Assembly (NCBI GenBank): GCA_035222895.1
Contig: JAVYIG010002757.1
Location: 62,001 to 126,000 of the forward strand
Origin: Strongylocentrotus droebachiensis
Lineage: Eukaryota > Echinodermata > Echinoidea > Camarodonta > Strongylocentrotidae
Direction: 5' to 3'
DNA: 64,000 bases
Shown piece by piece: positions 63,601 through 64,000 of this stretch (positions are counted from its first letter, which is position 1; each line of letters opens with the position of its first letter). The position numbers and the translations under genes were made by a program. Below the pieces are notes generated by a model. It saw only the letters and a list, made by a program, of their open reading frames with translations, was not told the origin of the DNA and made no database searches.

Positions 63601-63980
63601 GAAGCTAAACTGAATTATAAAAGGAATTACTTTTTCCTCACAAAAAAATGAGCACCGAGATAAATTCTTGTTTTTGCTTTGCCATCAAAAGGTAATTTCA
63701 GGAGAGGAGAAATAGATCTACATAAATGCACAATAAATTAAAGAAAGAACATTTAGTCCTTCAGACAGCTATATAGACATAAGGTGGTATAAATGTTTAG
63801 GAAAATAAGAATTTTTGACAGCATATCTTGGGTGGTCTGCAGAGAATTATAACACAATTAACTTACCAGTTGAGCAGTTCATTCCAGTAAAACCTGAAGC
63901 ACATGTACAGGTATAAGAGTTGACACCATCTGCACATGTCCCACCATTCAAACAGGAATAAGGAACACAGTCGTCAATAT
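39330..63980 (-). CDS. Gene B: adhesion G-protein-coupled receptor (EGF array, Ig, SEA, HormR, GAIN/GPS, 7TM); 5' end off window
   Basis: Gene-level entry. After 21 upstream EGF exons, the core exons are 52230-52117, 51720-51448, 51183-51065, 49416-49191, 48859-48743, 48310-48189, 47673-47527, 46672-46487, 45985-45836, 45259-45005, 44614-44465, 42772-42663, 42149-41866, 41522-41456, 40882-40624 and 39689-39330. All introns are GT-AG and phases agree throughout, giving 979 residues for the core. Adhesion GPCRs are cleaved in the GAIN domain at the GPS, and the new N-terminus of the membrane part acts as a tethered agonist. EGF, Ig and SEA regions would bind ligands or neighbouring cells. A SEA domain is also found in the ADGRF group, but I cannot assign orthology from this alone. 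Confidence 0.9.
39985..40040. repeat. G-run in the last intron of gene B
   Basis: GGAAGGGGGAGGGGGTGG followed by an unbroken run of about 15 G. Similar long G-runs occur at 23056-23079, 26765-26778 and 43789-43803. Confidence 0.8.
40257..40383. mobile_element. Small fold-back element in the last intron of gene B
   Basis: Arms of about 50 bp: TTGAAATAAAAA...GTTCACTATGACC-GTTTC on the left and its reverse complement on the right. An AC/AT run flanks it on the left and a TG run on the right, so the outer edges can pair too. Confidence 0.6.
40395..40466. repeat. (TG)n microsatellite
   Basis: Imperfect TG/CG repeat in the intron between the TM5-6 and TM7 exons of gene B. The Val/Cys and His/Thr frames here are artefacts. 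Confidence 0.9.
40624..40882 (-). CDS. Gene B exon: second outer loop, TM5, third inner loop, TM6
   Basis: 259 nt, phase 2 to 0. Opens with the conserved loop cysteine (VCFLRLWSQ), TM5 [20 protein letters not shown], a basic inner loop ([12 protein letters not shown]), then TM6 with [12 protein letters not shown] (the GLTW motif of the family). Confidence 0.92.
41040..41350. repeat. Tandem duplication, period about 160-180 bp
   Basis: Two copies share AACAAATCAATGTTATA, ATTATTTGGGGGCT, CGCCCC-ACACCCTTA, CTAATATCGTT-AGTAGG and TCCTAAGGAAGCCCTGT; in the intron after the TM4 exon of gene B. Confidence 0.8.
41456..41522 (-). CDS. Gene B exon: TM4
   Basis: 67 nt, phase 1 to 2. Reads [22 protein letters not shown]4 and the start of the second outer loop. 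In another frame it looks Cys-rich, which is an artefact. Confidence 0.9.
41866..42149 (-). CDS. Gene B exon: TM2 and TM3
   Basis: 284 nt, phase 2 to 1. [20 protein letters not shown] (TM2), [19 protein letters not shown] followed by [11 protein letters not shown] (TM3, with the WM-VEG motif), then the second inner loop up to AAWG. Confidence 0.92.
42541..42582. repeat. C-run joined to A-run
   Basis: About 10 C then about 30 A with one CC interruption, in the intron between TM1 and TM2 exons. Confidence 0.9.
42663..42772 (-). CDS. Gene B exon: TM1
   Basis: 110 nt, phase 0 to 2. Reads [20 protein letters not shown], then TYLWNK; a standard class B2 first helix. Confidence 0.92.
42922..43018. 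repeat. ATT microsatellite
   Basis: Imperfect (ATT)n/(TTA)n stretch in the intron between the GPS and TM1 exons. Confidence 0.85.
43110..43860 (-). mobile_element. Dispersed repeat, copy 2, split by an insertion
   Basis: Inverted relative of 22686-23105. Matching sequence covers about 43110-43340 and 43637-43780. The roughly 295 bp between (43341-43636, with a 28-base A-run at 43424-43451) is absent from copy 1 and is probably a later insertion. It ends at a G-run and GCATAATGCCCCC hairpin, and lies in the GPS-TM1 intron of gene B. Confidence 0.7.
43861..44464. other. Intronic sequence, no feature recognised
   Basis: AT-rich part of the large intron between GPS and TM1 exons; frames at 44.2-44.4 kb lack splice support. 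Confidence 0.5.
44465..44614 (-). CDS. Gene B exon: GPS cleavage motif of the GAIN domain
   Basis: 150 nt, phase 0-0. Cysteines at CVFW, DGC, and [13 protein letters not shown]. The predicted self-cleavage is between Leu and Thr of HLT (Thr codon 44485-44483), leaving TNFAILM as tethered agonist. All GPS consensus residues (C, W, C, C-x-C, H-L-T) are present, so cleavage should be possible. Confidence 0.95.
44615..45004. other. Gene B intron, no feature recognised
   Basis: Between GAIN-B and GPS exons; nothing supported inside. Confidence 0.6.
45005..45259 (-). CDS. Gene B exon: GAIN subdomain B
   Basis: 255 nt, phase 0-0. Starts [14 protein letters not shown], includes [12 protein letters not shown] and ILLSVGGV. 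Several N-glycosylation sequons (NNT, NFS, NRT, NQT, NLT). Confidence 0.88.
45836..45985 (-). CDS. Gene B exon: GAIN domain part
   Basis: 150 nt, phase 0-0. [15 protein letters not shown] and [10 protein letters not shown]; beta-rich part of the GAIN domain. Confidence 0.85.
46487..46672 (-). CDS. Gene B exon: GAIN subdomain A
   Basis: 186 nt, phase 0-0. Helical sequence [35 protein letters not shown], as in the alpha-helical GAIN-A part. Confidence 0.85.
47527..47673 (-). CDS. Gene B exon: GAIN subdomain A, first part
   Basis: 147 nt, phase 0-0. [20 protein letters not shown] and [14 protein letters not shown], helical and acidic. Confidence 0.85.
48189..48310 (-). CDS. Gene B exon: HormR domain, second half
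   Basis: 122 nt, phase 1 to 0. [20 protein letters not shown] supplies the C...W...C end of a hormone-receptor domain, then a helix ([11 protein letters not shown]) leading into GAIN. Confidence 0.85.
48743..48859 (-). CDS. Gene B exon: HormR domain, first half
   Basis: 117 nt, phase 1-1. [19 protein letters not shown] and ARYCPFNTT match the C...W...G..A...CP pattern of HormR domains. Confidence 0.82.
49191..49416 (-). CDS. Gene B exon: SEA domain, second part with G-S site
   Basis: 226 nt, phase 0 to 1. [20 protein letters not shown] fits the SEA core, in which self-cleaving members cut between Gly and Ser of GSxxx. The Gly codon is 49341-49339. The domain ends [11 protein letters not shown]. 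Confidence 0.85.
49417..50214. other. Gene B intron, no feature recognised
   Basis: Start of the 1.6-kb intron inside the SEA domain, purine-rich at 49700-49850; no gene. Confidence 0.5.
50215..50778. repeat. Near-perfect tandem duplication of 282 bp
   Basis: 50215-50496 is repeated at 50497-50778 (TACTTTCAAGCTTTCAATTA ... GATATGATACGGTAGAAA). By eye the two copies differ at about one base (ACATACAGA against ACATAAAGA), so the event is very recent or the copies are being homogenised. Confidence 0.9.
51065..51183 (-). CDS. Gene B exon: SEA domain, first part
   Basis: 119 nt, phase 1 to 0. [31 protein letters not shown], the beta-helix start of a SEA domain completed by the next exon. Confidence 0.82.
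51448..51720 (-). CDS. Gene B exon: Ig domain
   Basis: 273 nt, phase 1-1. Contains [20 protein letters not shown] and [12 protein letters not shown], the C...W...Y-x-C pattern of a C2/I-set Ig domain in a single exon. Confidence 0.9.
52117..52230 (-). CDS. Gene B exon: last EGF domain
   Basis: 114 nt, phase 1-1. [38 protein letters not shown] fits the O-glucose consensus and CLNGATC the O-fucose consensus. It is diverged from the array and lacks the exact DIDxC start. Confidence 0.9.
52231..52739. other. Gene B intron, no feature recognised
   Basis: Separates the last EGF exon from the array. AT-rich, no repeat seen until the array-type intron block starts at about 52740. Confidence 0.5.
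52900..53013 (-). CDS. Gene B array EGF exon
   Basis: 114 nt, phase 1-1. [27 protein letters not shown]; most diverged array member, at the 3' edge of the array. Confidence 0.88.
53449..53562 (-). CDS. Gene B array EGF exon, type a
   Basis: 114 nt, phase 1-1. [29 protein letters not shown]. Confidence 0.88.
53690..53780 (-). pseudogene. Gene B EGF exon type b, 3' piece of a split exon
   Basis: 91 nt from the LINE boundary to the donor, encoding [19 protein letters not shown] and ending NCSIG. The other 22 nt lie at 55032-55053. As it stands the exon would carry 1.25 kb of LINE sequence, so the domain is broken unless skipped. Confidence 0.85.
53781..55031 (+). mobile_element. LINE fragment inserted in an EGF exon
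   Basis: Encodes an uninterrupted reverse-transcriptase C-terminal part on the plus strand (antisense to gene B): [79 protein letters not shown], stop at 54596-54598. Then an untranslated tail ends in (ACTTGA)n. It is 5' truncated. No long target duplication is visible. The open frame suggests a fairly recent insertion. Confidence 0.88.
55032..55053 (-). pseudogene. Gene B EGF exon type b, 5' piece of the split exon
   Basis: 22 nt after an intact acceptor, encoding DIDDCD and part of the next residues. Its downstream continuation is 1.25 kb away beyond the LINE. Confidence 0.8.
55069..55104 (+). other. G-quadruplex-prone tract beside the split type b exon
   Basis: Six G-runs of 4-5 in 36 bases on the plus (template) strand. 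It reads as a C-rich tract just upstream of the exon acceptor in the transcript. Confidence 0.7.
55591..55704 (-). CDS. Gene B array EGF exon, type c
   Basis: 114 nt, phase 1-1. [36 protein letters not shown]. Confidence 0.88.
56187..56300 (-). CDS. Gene B array EGF exon, type a
   Basis: 114 nt, phase 1-1. [17 protein letters not shown] (Leu to Val, unlike the other type a copies), [12 protein letters not shown]. Confidence 0.88.
56428..56541 (-). CDS. Gene B array EGF exon, type b
   Basis: 114 nt, phase 1-1. [22 protein letters not shown], ending NCSLG. Acceptor preceded by a C-rich tract; 127-bp intron after it. Confidence 0.88.
56557..56592 (+). other. G-quadruplex-prone tract at a type b acceptor
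   Basis: GGGGGTGGGGTGAGGGGTGG and further G-runs on the template strand, ending about 15 bases from the exon edge. The same tract recurs at 58045-58080, 59533-59568, 61021-61056 and 63346-63381. Confidence 0.75.
57078..57191 (-). CDS. Gene B array EGF exon, type c
   Basis: 114 nt, phase 1-1. [29 protein letters not shown]. Confidence 0.88.
57675..57788 (-). CDS. Gene B array EGF exon, type a
   Basis: 114 nt, phase 1-1. [29 protein letters not shown]. First of the 1,488-bp series. Confidence 0.88.
57916..58029 (-). CDS. Gene B array EGF exon, type b
   Basis: 114 nt, phase 1-1. Same protein as 56428-56541, 1,488 bp away. Confidence 0.88.
58566..58679 (-). CDS. Gene B array EGF exon, type c
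   Basis: 114 nt, phase 1-1. Same protein as 57078-57191 (CVPYSC, GFTG). Confidence 0.88.
59163..59276 (-). CDS. Gene B array EGF exon, type a
   Basis: 114 nt, phase 1-1. Same protein as 57675-57788. Confidence 0.88.
59404..59517 (-). CDS. Gene B array EGF exon, type b
   Basis: 114 nt, phase 1-1. Third type b copy, again ending NCSLG. Confidence 0.88.
60054..60167 (-). CDS. Gene B array EGF exon, type c
   Basis: 114 nt, phase 1-1. CVPYSC, GFTG. Confidence 0.88.
60651..60764 (-). CDS. Gene B array EGF exon, type a
   Basis: 114 nt, phase 1-1. [14 protein letters not shown]. Nearby intron has one visible change (GTGAAATTTT for GTGGAATTTT). Confidence 0.88.
60892..61005 (-). CDS. Gene B array EGF exon, type b
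   Basis: 114 nt, phase 1-1. CEPYSC, NCSLG. Confidence 0.88.
61542..61655 (-). CDS. Gene B array EGF exon, type c
   Basis: 114 nt, phase 1-1. CVPYSC, GFTG. Last member of the exact 1,488-bp series. Confidence 0.88.
62149..62262 (-). CDS. Gene B array EGF exon, type a
   Basis: 114 nt, phase 1-1. [22 protein letters not shown]; donor preceded by CAG instead of CGG. Confidence 0.88.
62380..62493 (-). CDS. Gene B array EGF exon, b/c hybrid
   Basis: 114 nt, phase 1-1. CDPYSC and CADG like type c, but its position beside a type a exon (231 bp) and the ending NCSMG are like type b. It looks like a recombinant. Confidence 0.88.
62976..63089 (-). CDS. Gene B array EGF exon, type a
   Basis: 114 nt, phase 1-1. 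[21 protein letters not shown]. Confidence 0.88.
63217..63330 (-). CDS. Gene B array EGF exon, type b
   Basis: 114 nt, phase 1-1. CEPYSC, CSDG, NCSLG. Confidence 0.88.
63867..63980 (-). CDS. Gene B array EGF exon, type c
   Basis: 114 nt, phase 1-1. CVPYSC, CADG, GFTG. First exon of gene B seen here; the gene continues beyond the window. Confidence 0.88.
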
Positions 63981-64000
63981 CTACAATGGGAAAGTGAAAG

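Larger units (their letters stand above)
52740..64000 (-). repeat. EGF-exon tandem array B, higher-order repeat of three exons
   Basis: In transcript order the exon types run c-b-a. Exons at 57675, 57916 and 58566 recur at +1,488 and +2,976 with the same internal spacing (241, 650, 597). The triplet starting at 56187 and the partial one at 62976 have the same internal layout. Introns carry a block (ATGTATGCTCAATAGT, GAGGATGGA, CCTTCAGTCCGCTTTATAGA) related to the array A introns (ATGGATGCTCAAAAATTAGA, CCTTTCAGTCAGCTTTGTAG), so the arrays share ancestry. Confidence 0.9.

Overview
The window is animal nuclear DNA, AT-rich and full of introns. GT-AG exons, non-LTR retrotransposons, tRNA-derived SINEs and MITEs fit a marine deuterostome. 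A sea urchin or relative is my best guess from style alone, not from a database match. All convincing host exons lie on the minus strand. I placed exon edges by hand from splice sites and checked that reading phase carries across every junction.

Gene B (right, 63980 to 39330, 5' end beyond the window) is an adhesion G-protein-coupled receptor. In transcript order it has at least 21 calcium-binding EGF exons (63980-52900), a last EGF exon, an Ig domain, a SEA domain, a hormone-receptor-like (HormR) domain, a GAIN domain with a GPS cleavage motif, seven membrane helices and a Ser-rich tail. From the last EGF exon to the stop, 16 exons give 979 residues without a phase conflict. The upstream EGF exons form a higher-order array, with a unit of three exons in 1,488 bp repeated almost identically. 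One EGF exon is split by a retrotransposon fragment.

Gene A (left, 15195 to beyond position 1) runs the same way: signal-peptide exon, three diverged EGF exons, a sushi/CCP exon, then at least 13 complete EGF exons in a second higher-order array. Its introns are visibly related to those of gene B, so the two loci are probably head-to-tail paralogues. The 3' end of gene A is outside the window.

The 24 kb between the genes (15.2-39.3 kb) is mostly mobile DNA: a decayed LINE (17.2-19.4 kb), a Tc1/mariner-like MITE (16.2 kb), a LINE fragment split by a 3.5-kb inverted-repeat element that itself holds a minisatellite and a Harbinger-like MITE (26.0-30.9 kb), a Tx1/L1-like LINE split inside its catalytic motif by another LINE (31.5-34.7 kb), a third LINE fragment with an 8-bp target duplication (35.3-36.3 kb) and a SINE (37.3-37.7 kb). 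One Ser/Thr/Pro-rich candidate exon (24040-23688) lies there without an obvious partner. I found no RNA genes other than SINE-borne tRNA-like sequences, and no CRISPR.
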